A DNA stretch of 64,000 nt from NCBI GenBank assembly GCA_030280995.1, contig JASXTE010000008.1, positions 3,429,001-3,493,000 of the forward strand, given 5' to 3'. This document shows positions 24,595 through 35,804 of the stretch, one piece after another. Positions within the stretch are counted from its first letter, which is position 1; each line of letters opens with the position of its first letter. The notes below the pieces were generated by a model that saw only the letters and a list, made by a program, of their open reading frames with translations, was not told where the DNA came from and ran no database searches. Both the position numbers and the translations under genes were made by a program. The stretch comes from Hemileia vastatrix. Lineage: Eukaryota; Basidiomycota; Pucciniomycetes; Pucciniales; Zaghouaniaceae.

Positions 24595-24832
24595 GATCAA
24601 AGTGAGATCAAAGGGAGTTCAACTCATGATCAAATTAGGATTTTTCAAGATCAAACGGTGATCAATGTAGGTTCATCTTGAGTTCAATTTGTGAAAAATC
24701 TCTGACCAAATGTAAGGCCAAAAAAATTCCTACATGGTGATGATATGTGCATAATTCAGGCATAGATTTGTGGCTCAACGGAGTTCAAGCAAGGGGTATA
24801 GCTAGCAATACCCCCCCATTTTTTCTGTGGTG
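24595..24832. mobile_element. End fragment of a TA-inserting DNA transposon/MITE
   Basis: The right terminus at 24,832 reads, outward to inward on the minus strand, CACCACAGAAAAAATGGGGG and then TATTGCTAGC. It is followed by TA (24,833-24,834) and then directly by gypsy sequence that matches 38,797 onward in G2. G2 has the same TA-containing site (TATGCTTTAATC against TATGATTTAATC), so the element inserted at TA inside gypsy element G1. The interior has repeated GATCAA/GTTCAA words. The left end is not recognisable. It is related to the MITE at 47,525-47,775 by the GGGGG tract and the TGCTAGCA core. Tc1/mariner-like by TA target only. Confidence 0.6.
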
Positions 24833-24834
24833 TA

Positions 24835-25772
24835 TGATTTAATCAATCTCAAAATATTTTCTTCTTAGATTTTTGAGAGTTGAGGACTGAATGAGGCCTT
24901 TTGGATTTCATTTTCCAATTCAACCACTTCAGTGGTGGTTCTTACACCTTGCAGTTGTTCTTCTCTAGAAGAAATGGCATATACTGAATTTTCAGAACAT
25001 ATTTAGAATTTTCTCTTACCATTCATGCCTATAGTGAAGCAACTGTTTGCAGGATCTAGTTTAATGCGAAATTTTGTCAATAAATCATTGCCAATAATAA
25101 ACCAATCACTACAATTATTATTATCCATTACTACAAATTCACAAACTGCTCTAACATATCCATTATTATATTTAAAGAATACAGCAGTTTTGTATTTGCC
25201 AATTGGATATAATACTGAACCAAAACCCCTCCAGTTCTTTGTCTGAACAGGTTCTAGTTTTCTTGGTACTTACTATCAAGTTTCATTAATGTATTAATTG
25301 AAACTACACTACCTGCAGTCCCAGTGTCAAGAATGGCATTCATTTCTTTTCCACATATTATAACAGGTGCTCTGATAGGTGTTATGTTGTAAGTATCATG
25401 AGATAAATCTTTAATTATTTCAGCTTCCTCTATTGAAGTTAAAGATGTGTCTGTATGAGGTATAGCATCACTCAGGAACAAAATATCCTGTTCTAATACA
25501 AATATCTCATTTTCATCATCACTGTAAGATATGTTACTTTTACTATCCTCACTGTATTCCATGTTCTCATCTTCATGATTACTTGGTTCAGAATTCTGTG
25601 AGGTTTTAATAACATTCATTCTCTTCTTACACGTGTGACCTTTAACCCAAGGTTCATTACATTTGTAAAAAGTGTTATTCTCTTGTCTCTTAGGGACAAG
25701 GGGAGCTGAAGGTTTTTTCTTCTCCACTGGTAACTTACTTGTAGTAGGTTTTATTACATCAACACTTTGTCT
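24835..25772 (-). pseudogene. G1 pol fragment: zinc knuckle and aspartic protease
   Basis: Reading frame runs directly on, in the same frame, from a TAG codon at the end of gag. It contains a damaged zinc knuckle (F-Y-K-C...GHTC; the first Cys is Phe here and Cys in G2), an acidic Ser/Glu-rich stretch, and the aspartic protease motif AILDTGTAGSVVS. A frameshift/stop near 25,254 ends the frame. Sequence matching the G2 protease-RT linker continues to 24,835 in other frames. No reverse transcriptase remains. The product would have processed Gag-Pol; this copy cannot be functional. Confidence 0.8.
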
Positions 25773-27704
25773 CTAATTACTATACTTGGTTTCATACTTG
25801 TGGTTTAATAATATCTCATTGCATATGTTAATGAATCCAGATGTGTCTCTGATGGTTTCAGTTCTAGCTACAATAATGTCTCTAACTGATATAGGCAACT
25901 TGTATATTATTTTTTCTTTCCACTCATCATAATCCATTTTTGCATCCATAGCTTTCATGATTTTTATTAAATTCATTAAGAAGACCATGGGTTTATCTCC
26001 AGCGTTTGGATTATATCTAGTCCTTTCATACAATCTTTGTTGAGTGATTCTAAATTTTGGGCCACCAAATTGCCTTTCAATTAGTGCCTTCCATTCATTC
26101 CAGGAGTAATTAATTCCCTCACTCAATACAGATTCAAACCATAATAAGGCCACATCTGTAAATAAAGATATTAACTTTGAAGTAATTTCTTCATCAGGTA
26201 ATTTGTATGAAAATTTTAAGTTATCAATTCTTTGTATGAATTGCTGCCAATAAGATTTTGAATCCCCATTAAAAGAAGGGTACTGATCTAACTTAGGCCA
26301 GTTCTTTTGGCTAGTTTTTGCTTCCCTAACCTGAGGAATATTGAGTAATTCACTAACTTTATAAAGATGATCATTTATTTCATCTTTTACTGATTTTATA
26401 TTCTCAGAGCCCATGACACTATGTTCATGTTCAATCATTGGTTTATTATCAGAGTGTTTCATATAAACTGGTACTCTTTCCACATAAGAGGTATTATCTT
26501 TTATTTTTTCAGTATTTTTCAAAATGTTAGCTACTTAAATTTCTACTCTTTGTAACCTATCTTCTATTACAGGTACATGAGTTAAGGTATCATTTACATT
26601 TGAAAAAGACAATTTTACACATCCCTCTATGGTAGCCATAATATTCTGAGAATGTTCTAATTTATGTTCTAAGTTTTTAATCTCAGAGTTTAATCTTTTG
26701 TTTTCATTGATTAATTCATTATTTGAATTCTCAATAATTTTTAACCTATTAGCTGTTGTACTCAATGATTGTGTGAGGTTTAATAATACTTTTTCTGTAT
26801 TATTGTTGGACTCTCTAGAGAATTCTTCCAATTTTTCAATTCTTAATAATAATTTACTAATTATTTTTGATTCCATTGGATTTTCTTTAAGAAAATATTC
26901 AATTTTGTCTGTGTCCAATTCAGAAGACTCATCCTCAGGGTCAAGATTTACTTCATTTGATTCCATTTTTATATTAATAGTATTTTCCTGGTGGTCAATA
27001 AAACTATGTACATTGTCCTCATTGAAAGACAAGTTTAACATGTTATTTTCAAATGAATGATTTTTTAAATCCTTATCAATTATATCCAATACCTCTCTAT
27101 CAATTTCATTACATATAAGTAATTCATTGTTAGGATTATATAATTGATCCTGAGAAGATGGATGACTTACCACGGTCTTATTCCATTTCCCCTGCCTCTC
27201 CTTGGCTTTCCCCTGAAAGGGTGACTGCTGGATCCCTGTTGAGGAGGGTTTTTGTAGTTTTGGGCATACCAATCCCACTTCCATTTGCTTACAGTTATCT
27301 TTTGGTCCTCTTCTGGGACTGGAGGTGTTGCTGTGGTATTTGGTGCCACTGGTTGTTGATGAGACCTTATATCCACTAGAGCCTGGTTGACTTCTATAAA
27401 GCCCTGTGACGCCCTTTTCTCCAGATTGTTGATCTGGTCTAACATATTGTTTACTCTTATTGTTAGTGTATTCAGTAGGGTTGAGAGGGAGTGAATTTGC
27501 TCTTGTAAGGTGTTTTTGGACTTCTTTATTGACATTTGTTTTAAGAGATTTTCCTTTTCCTCCATGGACATTGGTGGGGTGTTGTTTATTGTTATTGGTG
27601 ATTCTTGACCTTCTATTTGAATGTCCTGTAACAGGTATTTCAGCTCTAGTTTTTAAGTTATAAGGTTTTTCCTTATTACTTACAATGTCATTGTTGTCAC
27701 ACAT
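25773..27704 (-). pseudogene. G1 gag (capsid-like), one nonsense mutation
   Basis: The frame starts at 27,704 (MCDNNDIVSNK), is Asn/Ser/Thr-rich for about 180 residues, then acidic with a coiled-coil-like segment (NSEIKNLEHKLEHSQNIM). It stops at a TAA near 26,535 where G2 has GAA, and resumes in frame to the TAG at 25,775-25,773. The C-terminal half (WFESVLSEGINYSWNEWK, LPISVRDIIVARTETIRD) is a retrotransposon gag/capsid domain. Gag would form the particle that packages the RNA. A second reading frame overlaps the N-terminal half (27,167-27,571). Confidence 0.8.
27167..27571 (-). CDS. Overlapping reading frame inside G1 gag, 134 residues
   Basis: A second minus-strand frame embedded in the 5' half of gag. 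From MSMEEKENLLKQMSIKK it gives a helical, coiled-coil-like segment (LLNTLTIRVNNMLDQINNLE), then a Pro-rich linker and a basic, Gly/Arg-rich tail (FRGKPRRGRGNGIR), which suggests nucleic-acid binding. The same frame is open in G2 (42,205-42,654, 149 residues) with few amino-acid changes. Its composition looks at least as protein-like as the Asn/Ser-rich frame annotated as gag. It may be a genuine overlapping gene, or the real start of Gag reached by frameshifting or splicing. The role is inference. Confidence 0.45.
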   Translation of the reverse strand: MSMEEKENLLKQMSIKKSKNTLQEQIHSLSTLLNTLTIRVNNMLDQINNLEKRASQGFIEVNQALVDIRSHQQPVAPNTTATPPVPEEDQKITVSKWKWDWYAQNYKNPPQQGSSSHPFRGKPRRGRGNGIRPW

Positions 27705-28291
27705 GTTTACGTGGAATTTAAAGAATTGAAAGTTTAGATATGAAAAACTTCAAAAAGGAGTTTAATCAGTATTTATTAATACTACTGAAGATAATTTTAT
27801 TGCTTACTTATTGGTATTAAGTGAATTTATAAGTGCCAAAAGTCAAATATGCTTTTATGTGGTCACTTGATATAACTGGTCTACAATATGTAGCCGTGTA
27901 TTTATAATCAAAAGAAAACAACTGTCAGTAAGATTCTTTCTAAATATTTAATGAATGTTACAAGCCAATAAAAAGAAAAGATTAAGAGTCCTGTTAAAAG
28001 AAAACAATTAATCAGTTTAATTGTTTTATTATCTGCAAAGATCACAAATTTAATTGGTCTATTGACAGAATCCCATTAATAACAATTTTATGTTAAATTA
28101 GTGGTAAAATTGTTGATTCAATATCACAATTTTATTATATAACAGGGCTTCTTTTCCTGAAATCACTATATAAGTGACCCCAACCTGTTGTAACTATCCA
28201 AATATTTCTATAGGGATATTATTTACGTGTACCTTCTTTAAAATTTTCACTTACAGGATTATAACAGAATTCTTGAGGAAAGGTCCCCAAT

Positions 28292-29791
28292 TTTCAGAAT
28301 AAGATCAACTAAATAGACGTGAACTAGCTTGAAAAGTATTTTTCTAGAAGATTTAAATGGTCCTATATGAATACTGTAGTATAAATCCAACAAAAAGTAA
28401 AATATAATTCAGAATAAAGGTTTCAGTAATATAATTCTCACTATTCTTATATGTGGCTTACAATCTTTTTAGTTGGTAGAAAAATAGATTCTAATAATTC
28501 AGATACTATTCAAAAGTCTTATATAAGTACTAATTGATATTTATTGTAATTTATTTGGTTATATTGGTTAAATTGTAATGATAAAGAATGTTAAAACAAG
28601 ACCCAAAAACCTCCTCCTTTTATACACACTGAGTTTCCCAATAAATCCCTTTATGTACCATCCAATACACAGTTAATGACGCCTCAAAACAACTAATAGA
28701 CCTGCCCATCAACATCCCTAGTGACCCATGACATAATTAGACAAATAACAACTGTCAAAATCCTGTGATAATAAGGGAAATCCATCAAAATTTAAGAAAA
28801 AGACAAAAAGAGAGTATATGCATATAAAACAATAATATAAAAGAATAAAGGAGGATTTTTAAGGTTAATAATAGCTCAATAATAAGGGGGATTCACTGTA
28901 GAAATGGAGGGGCTAATCCTGACATTATACTACGTGAAATTCGCATTCAAAAATAACAAAAATTGACTGAGAAACCACTCAAAAACTTAAAAAAGAGCGT
29001 GAGATGTGGGGTAACTACATTCAGTCCTTGGCAGGCGCTTGCACGGGTAAATCCTTGACTAAAATTAGGCAAATTCAAGCGTGGTGATGAAATAAGACTC
29101 CAAGAGTGAGGTTATTAATGAAATTAGTGCATATAAACAAGGTCAATGCACTATTAATTAAGCTAGGACACTAAATAAGTGCCTGTCGCCTATTTTAGTG
29201 TGTTTCCCCACAGTGGGCATAGAATGTGGGGTAATTATAGTGTGAAAAAGCTAACTTTGCTAAAAATGAAGCTATTTACATGGGAAAAAAGCAGGCAGTA
29301 TGTGGCCAGTACACAGAAGCCATTTCTGGCATAAAAAACACCAAATTTGAAAAGTGTTATTTTTATGCATTTAAATAGCCAAATCAATAGTCCTCAATGA
29401 GCCCAATTGATCTGTCAAAGCGCAATTTTGATATTCTCAATTTTATAGCGCATATAGTCAACTTTTAAGTGAAATAAAGCGCATTTCTTGTTTTTTGCGT
29501 AAAACAATGAATATAAAATCTTTAAGTGCACTAAAAAGTTATTTAGCCTTATACCTAAGGTTCTTAAGATTACCCTAACATATTCCAACTTAATATTAAG
29601 TACATAAGACCTATAAAAGGTGGATATATGCGTGTATATAAGGTGTTATAATGGCATTTTTTGTGTATTATCATAATTTTACTTATGTATATTGTTTGCG
29701 TACTCTCATTTATTGTTCCCATGTATAGTTCATGTGTTTAACATAACTTATAAGTACTTTTTACTCACTCCTGGGGATATACAGGCTGACA
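28292..29791 (-). repeat. LTR-A, 5' LTR of G1 (1,500 bp)
   Basis: Same length and sequence family as LTR-B and LTR-C of G2. The left boundary reads TTTCAGAATAAGATCAAC (other copies TGTCAGGCTAAGGTCAAC), so the terminal TG is mutated; the right boundary is CAGGCTGACA. Next to the left boundary is AAGGTCCCCAAT, shared with G2 and probably covering the primer-binding site. The right flank (about 29,796-29,813, CACTGCCAAACCCCCCAAAA) looks like a complemented polypurine tract rather than host DNA; see findings. Confidence 0.85.
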
Positions 29792-30596
29792 AAAACACTG
29801 CCAAACCCCCCAAAAGCAAGAAGTAAATAAAGAAACCTATGTCAATCATCATAAGTTTTCTTTTCCATTTTTACAAAGTTATTTTTACCGATTCTTATTA
29901 TCACAGGCAGGCGATTAAAAGGTCAAAGCCTTATGCCCCTCAATTCCTGGGTTTAGAAATGTTAAAATTTATATTTTTTAAAAAAAATGAAAAAGTAAAG
30001 AAAGATTGATCTTTACTTTTATTTTAAATTTATATTATTATTAATCTACATTTTTCTACTTAAATTTTGAAGTGAAAGTAAACTTATTTACTGAGTGATG
30101 ATAAAAACAGAGATACCATATCTTTTGGTCTGGCCAGCATACAGTGGCCTGTAAATGGTCCTCATAATTTAGGTTTTCACTATCACAATTACAACTCACA
30201 GAATTTTGCCAGAAAATTTATCATCTTCATTTCATTTTTATAAAATGAAATGATATAAGATAACTAATTTTATTTAAAATTTCATTTTGTAATGTAAATC
30301 ATCAAAATATGTTAAAAATAAGTCATCACTTAGAAACAAGACTACTGGTGTGATCATTAAATATCAATGATGATTTTCTATCCATAGAAACTTAAAAAAT
30401 TAAAATTAAAAATAAGATAAAAAATTGATATTAATTTTACAGTATACCAATGGGAAAGGCTCATTTTTTGACCAACATTTGCAGTTATTGCCTTTGAAGT
30501 AAAGTAATGGGCTTTTATCACCAGATAAAAAACATAGGCACCTGATAGCAGTTGCCAATCCCTATCTTTAACTTAACTCAATTTCAGCTCAGCTGT
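29792..30596. other. Unassigned DNA between LTR-A and a MITE fragment
   Basis: It begins with a C-rich tract resembling the PPT-side flank of a gypsy 3' LTR, then becomes AT-rich with no coding signal. Possibly residual internal DNA of another LTR element. Confidence 0.4.
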
Positions 30597-30730
30597 CACC
30601 ATGCAATATTTGGGGGGGACTTGCTAGCAATTCCTCAACTTGAAGTCAAATGGAACTCAGATTGAACTCAGACTGAACCCATACTGAACTCATACTGAGC
30701 TTTACTTTGAACTCATCTTGCGCTCTTCTC
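30597..30730. mobile_element. MITE fragment with GGACTTGCTAGCAA end
   Basis: The left end reads CACCATGCAATATTTGGGGG, then GGACTTGCTAGCAATTCC and a run of GAACTCA words about 10-13 bp apart (30,652-30,715). The same order is seen in the MITE at 47,525. No right terminus is found, so the element is truncated or decayed. Confidence 0.6.
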
Positions 30731-31259
30731 CAAGGATGGATGGATATTTACTGAAAGTATATTGAGATTTTAATGCATAATTAATAGAAATAAAATAAGG
30801 AGAGCTTAAAAATCAGATTAATTCACAACATTTTTTAATGAAACATAATTCAATGCTAATTTTGAATTGAAATTGATCAATAAAAGGATGGAAAAATCTA
30901 TTATTCATAACAAAAATTGCACTTTTAACCTGATTTATTATTTTATTAATTTTTTGGAAAACATATAAAACACAATCAGTGACTGATTTTGTTGAAAATT
31001 CCTGTCAACTCAGAATTTGAAACTTTTATTTTTAAGTTTGGACTGTATAAACTGATTTTTTCTTTCATTTATATTTTTAATTTTTGATTATGCATTATAA
31101 TTATCTTCAGTAAAATAAATTTATCTAAAAAACCCATTTAACCATCTAAATTCTTAAATTTTACATCCTAGAATTCAGTGGAAAACAAACACAACTAAAG
31201 AGTTCAAATACAGGAATGTGTTTTTTCCTGATTTCTGAATTAATAAAGGAGTCTCACAC
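30731..31259. other. AT-rich spacer
   Basis: No gene or repeat that I can support between the MITE fragment and the start of LTR-D. Confidence 0.4.
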
Positions 31260-33318
31260 TGTCAGACTTGGTTCCCCCAGGACTGAGTAAATGTAGTATC
31301 AAAAGATGTTGAACACATGTCTAAGACATGTGGAAGAGTAACAGTAAATGATACCTGAAGTAATTACCTTTAATTCTCCAATATAATATAATAAAACACC
31401 TTAGAAAGGTCAAAGAAGTACTTTTATTAAGTCTAAATTACTTAAATTTAAGTATAATTTAAGCCCAATAAGTGTTAAGGACTTAATTTTATGCTAATAT
31501 AACTTATTAAGTGGTCTTAGCTTGTTTATTGTACTTTATTGTGAATTTCTAGTAAAATGCGCTACAAATTCATACTAAAAGCTGGGTATATGCACATTTT
31601 TTAAAGGTATAAAAAATACACTTGGAAAGGTCAATTTCCACCTATCAGGACAATATATTAGGCTATGAAAAATTCTTAAAATATGACTTTTCAATATTAA
31701 GGTTTTGTAACTTAAAATTGGCTATTTTTTAGTGGTAGTATTCTGGCTGCATAAGTCACATATGTTAATATGCATTATTAACATAATTAGTCATTTTGGC
31801 CAAAATTCTTACCTTATGTGTGATTATCCCTTATTTGATAACTGAAAATTTAAGAGGATTGCACTTAATAAATGTATTAATTACATGGTGACATCATAAA
31901 ACATTATTATATGCACAGAGAGTATCAATTACCTCAAGATATCTGCCCAGAAGGTCTCAATCACGCCTCAAATGCATATATACACCTAAAAGATAAAGAA
32001 TTCACGCTTTCAACCACTTGTAAAGGCTATGGGAAAACCCCCTTCACTTACCACGCCTCTTCTGGTCTCTGGATCTGGGTATTGAATCAATGGTTGGGAA
32101 AGGAAATGGAATTCTTTGTGTGGGGAATTAGTTATAATGGTTCTGTCAGTGTATCTAGTATATAAGTATAATTTAATAGTATTTATTAATGGTCCTAAAA
32201 CTTATTGATAAATGATTTAGTGATTAAACCTCAGGGGAAGACTAATAAAATAGTTATACTCTAATAAGACTCACAATACTTGTATTTAAATGTGTGCTAG
32301 TGGTGAAAAATAGATTAATAGAATATAGTTATAGCTTATATAATGATAATATCAATTTATAAAGACTTTATAATATATTTCTAAATGATAATAATTGTTT
32401 TTAAATTTTTAATTTAATTGTAGTAAGTAAGTGATGATCAATAACCCATCAAATCCCTCCTTATATATACCAAAATCCACTGGAGTGCACAGACCTTCAA
32501 TCCAGATGATGTCACTGCTATCCCCGGCAATTACAGCACTGTGAGTGCACATCACCTCCCCATTGCCTCCAATTAAAGCAGATTAAACACCCATACCTCC
32601 AGTAAGGACCCTCAATCACAATTAATGATAACACAGACCCATAACATATATAGAAAATCCAGATAAAAGCAGATACCATAAATAAACAGGTAAAATAACT
32701 AATCCAAAAGAAAAAAATGAAAACCAAAGCATATAAGTGAAACAAATTAAATTTCCAAGCCCCCAATAACATCCTCAAGAGTCCATATTAACCCAGCAAT
32801 GACCTCCCAACCCATAAATCCGTGAATATCCATCCAATGAAACAGATTAAGTTGTCCAAACTGAGTACATGAGCCTGAAATAGATGTATATGCTTCTTTA
32901 GGCGTTGTTAATCCACTGAATACGTCCATATGACCTAAAATAAGCAGAAAAATAAAGTTTATAGGCTATTAAGAGGTTAAAACCCACCTATAGACCTAAA
33001 TATACATAATATACCGCATATTTCACTGAATATGAGATTTATGTATACATATAAGCTTATGTATGTCTATAATTACTTAATATCACTTAAGATAAGTATA
33101 TTATGACTAAATTAACACCTTGATAAGTATTATTAGGCTATTGATAAGCTATTTAAACTACTATAAGTCATTTAATAGTATAATAATTATATATATATGT
33201 ATTATAACTATATATTTAAGTATTTTAACCTTATTTTTAAGTAATGAGCTTAATGTAATTAATTTTATCTTATTTTAACCATAAGAAATACTCAGTCCTG
33301 GGGATACCTAGGCTGACA
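31260..33318 (-). repeat. LTR-D, 3' LTR of gypsy element G3 (about 2.06 kb)
   Basis: Starts TGTCAGACTTGG and ends CCTAGGCTGACA. The ends are extended inverted complements of each other (TGTCAG...CCCCAGGACTGAG at both ends). The right flank CTCCCTCACCTAAAAAAATC matches in position and style the polypurine-side flank of G2. Adjacent G3 pol C-terminal sequence begins at about 33,430. Short ORFs inside (31,911-32,165 and 32,518-32,929) are not convincing. The partner 5' LTR is absent. Confidence 0.7.
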
Positions 33319-33427
33319 CTCCCTCACCTAAAAAAATCAATAAAAAATTTTTAAGACATTTTAATTAAAAGTAAGAAGTGAATAGAAAAATAATTTTAAA
33401 AATTTCTATGATACATATACTGAATAA

Positions 33428-34125
33428 ACAGTATTATTTTGATTTAAATTTTTTCAAGAGATTTTTAAGATCAGATATTTCATTTTCTGTAATTCACTGG
33501 TCATATTGACTTGATTTATTTTTAAATCTTAATAGATACTCAACTCCCTTTTCTTTAGTAAGGTGTCTTTTTCTAAGTATATTTTCTATTTCTGCCTTTT
33601 CAACTATCTCTTCAGGTTGCTGTTTATGCCTTCCTGATCTTCTTAGAAATAGAGCAGTATCATTAGAATGGTATGGTTCTATAAGAGAAATAGGAAATAC
33701 TGGATGTTTTCTATCATATGGTGCATATAGAATAACCTCAACAGAATTGTTACCAACCATATTTTTTACTACAAATGGTCCAATGAATGGATCCTTCAAT
33801 TTAACATTACCATTTAAATTGGAATGTAGTGTAGAAATAAGGGCTTCATCACCCTCTTTGAAAATTTTTTCCTTATGGGCATTCTCCCATCTTTCTTCTC
33901 ATACTCAAATGCCTTATTTATACATTCTTGAGCATGCTTTCTGCATAATTCTCGCATCTGAAGAAATAACTTAATACCTGGATGGATATCCAATCTAGTT
34001 CATTTATTAAGAGTTTTAGCATGGGTATTAGGTACATAACCCAACCATAACTCAAATGGCTTTTTGCCAGTGACAGAATGTAATGTACTATTGTATGCAA
34101 ATTCTAAACCTGGGATAAGGGTTAC
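33428..34125 (-). pseudogene. G3 pol, 3' part: integrase C-terminus and chromodomain-like end
   Basis: Reads, in several frames, the end of the integrase (FAYNST, FELWLGY), GPFVVKNMVGNNSVEVILYA, and EYLLRFKNKSSQYDQ, the latter aligning with the chromodomain-like tail of G2. Stops and a frameshift break it, including a TGA after SSQYDQ where G2 has WIPEKE. It is the downstream half of the gene interrupted at 34,125/44,831 by insertion of G2. Confidence 0.8.
34121..34125. other. Target-site duplication of G2 (GTTAC)
   Basis: GTTAC at 34,121-34,125 immediately precedes LTR-B, and GTTAC at 44,831-44,835 immediately follows LTR-C. Five-base duplications are typical of Ty3/gypsy integration. The bases belong to the integrase gene of G3, where G2 shows the intact order (GTTACCCAGTCATG at 36,491). 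Confidence 0.9.
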
Positions 34126-35625
34126 TGTCAGGCTAAGGTCAACTATAAGTACATGAACTAGCTTGAAAAAGTCTTTTTCTAGAAGATTTAAATGGTCCTA
34201 TATGAATACTGATGTATAAATCCAATAAATAGTAAAATATAATTCAGAGTAAAGGTTTCAGTAATATAATTCTCACTATTATTATATGTGGCTTACAATC
34301 TTTTTAGTTGGTAAAAAAATAGATTCAATAATTTCAGATACTATTAAAAAGTCTTATAAAAGTACTAATTAATTTTTATTGTAATTTGTTTGGTTATATT
34401 GGTTAAATTGAAGTGATAAAGAATGTAGAAACAAGACCCAAAAACCTCCTCCTTTTATACACACTGAATTCCCCAATAAATCCCTTGTTATACCATCCAA
34501 TACACAGTTAATGACGCCTCAAATCCACTAATAGACCTGCCCATCAACATACCTAGTGATTCATGACATAATTAGACAAGTAACAACTGCCAAAATCCTG
34601 TAATAATAAGGGAAATCCATCAAAATTAAAGAAAAAGACAAAAAGAGAGTATATGCGTATAAACAATAATATAAAAGACTAAAGGAGACTTTTCAAGGTT
34701 AATAATAGCTTAATAATAAGGGGGATTGACTGTAGTAATGGAGGGGCTAATCCTGACATTATACTACGTGAAATTCCCATCCAAAAATAACCAAAATTGA
34801 CTGAGAAACCACCCAAAAACTTAAAAAAGAGCGTGAGATGTGAAGTAACTACATGCAGTCCTTGGCAGGCGCTTGCACGGGTAAATCCTTGACTAAAATT
34901 AGGCGAATTCAAGCTTGGTGATGAAATAAGACTCCAAGAGTGAGGTTATTAATGAAATTAGTGCATATAAACAAGGTCAATGCACTATTAATTAAGCTAG
35001 GACACTAAATAAGTGCCTGTCGCCTATTTTAGTGTGTTTCCCCACAGTGGGCGTAGAATGTGGGGTAATTATAGTGTGAAAAAGCTAACTTTGCTAAAAA
35101 TGAAGCTATTCACACGGGAAAAAAGCAGGCAGTATGTGGCCAGTACACAGAAGCCAATTCTGGCATAAAAAACACCAAATTTTAAAAGTGTTATTTTTAT
35201 GCATTTAAATAGCCAAATCAATAGTCCTAAATGAACCCAATTGATCTGTAAAAGCGCAATTTTGATATTCTCAATTTTATAGCGCATATAGTCAACTTTT
35301 AAGTGAAATAAAGCGCATTTCTTGTTTTTTGCTTAAAACAATGAATATAACAGCTTTAAGTGTACTTAAAAATTATGTAGCCTTATACTTAAGGTTCCTA
35401 AGATTACCCTAACATATTCCAACTTAATATTAACTACATAAGACCTATAAAAGGTGGATATATGCATGTATATAAGGTGTTATAATGGCATTTTTTGTGT
35501 ATTATCATAATTTTACTTATGTATACTATTTGTGTACTCTCAATTATTATTCCCATGTATAGTTCATGTGTTTAGCATAACTTATAAGTACTTTTTACTC
35601 AGTCCTGGAGATATACAGGCTGACA
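34126..35625 (-). repeat. LTR-B, 3' LTR of G2 (1,500 bp)
   Basis: Begins TGTCAGGCTAAGG and ends ATACAGGCTGACA. Next to the right edge is CTCGCCCACCCAAAAAAAC, the complement of the element's G-rich polypurine-type tract. ORFs at 34,679-34,912 and 35,069-35,287 are not supported as genes. Confidence 0.9.
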
Positions 35626-35804
35626 CTCGCCCACCCAAAAAAACAATTAAAAAAATGATAAGTTTCACATTTTATTTATTTATTTGTAATTTTCAGGTAT
35701 TAAGATTAATTCTGTAGCATTAAAGATTATACTTTAAAGAAATAAAACATAATAAAATATTATGAGTACTGGTTTTTTAACCCCTCAGCTGGCTGAACAG
35801 AAGT

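Larger units (their letters stand above)
24835..29791 (-). mobile_element. Ty3/gypsy retrotransposon G1, 3'-truncated
   Basis: Minus-strand element: 5' LTR 29,791-28,292, leader, gag 27,704-25,773, then the start of pol (zinc knuckle, protease) down to 24,835. There it is cut by the TA-inserting DNA element, and the reverse transcriptase onward is missing. It is closely similar along its length to G2 (34,126-44,830), which supplies the family assignment. Confidence 0.85.

Noticed and set aside
26698..27663. Plus-strand ORFs at 26,698-27,060, 27,158-27,379 and 27,460-27,663, and their counterparts at 41,736-42,701
   Set aside because: Shadows opposite gag; composition is that of a complement frame and they are less protein-like than the minus frames.
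34679..35717. ORFs within LTR-B and other LTRs (34,679-34,912; 35,069-35,287; 35,532-35,717; 31,911-32,165; 32,518-32,929)
   Set aside because: They lie in LTR sequence, are not kept open across the LTR copies, and show no domain.
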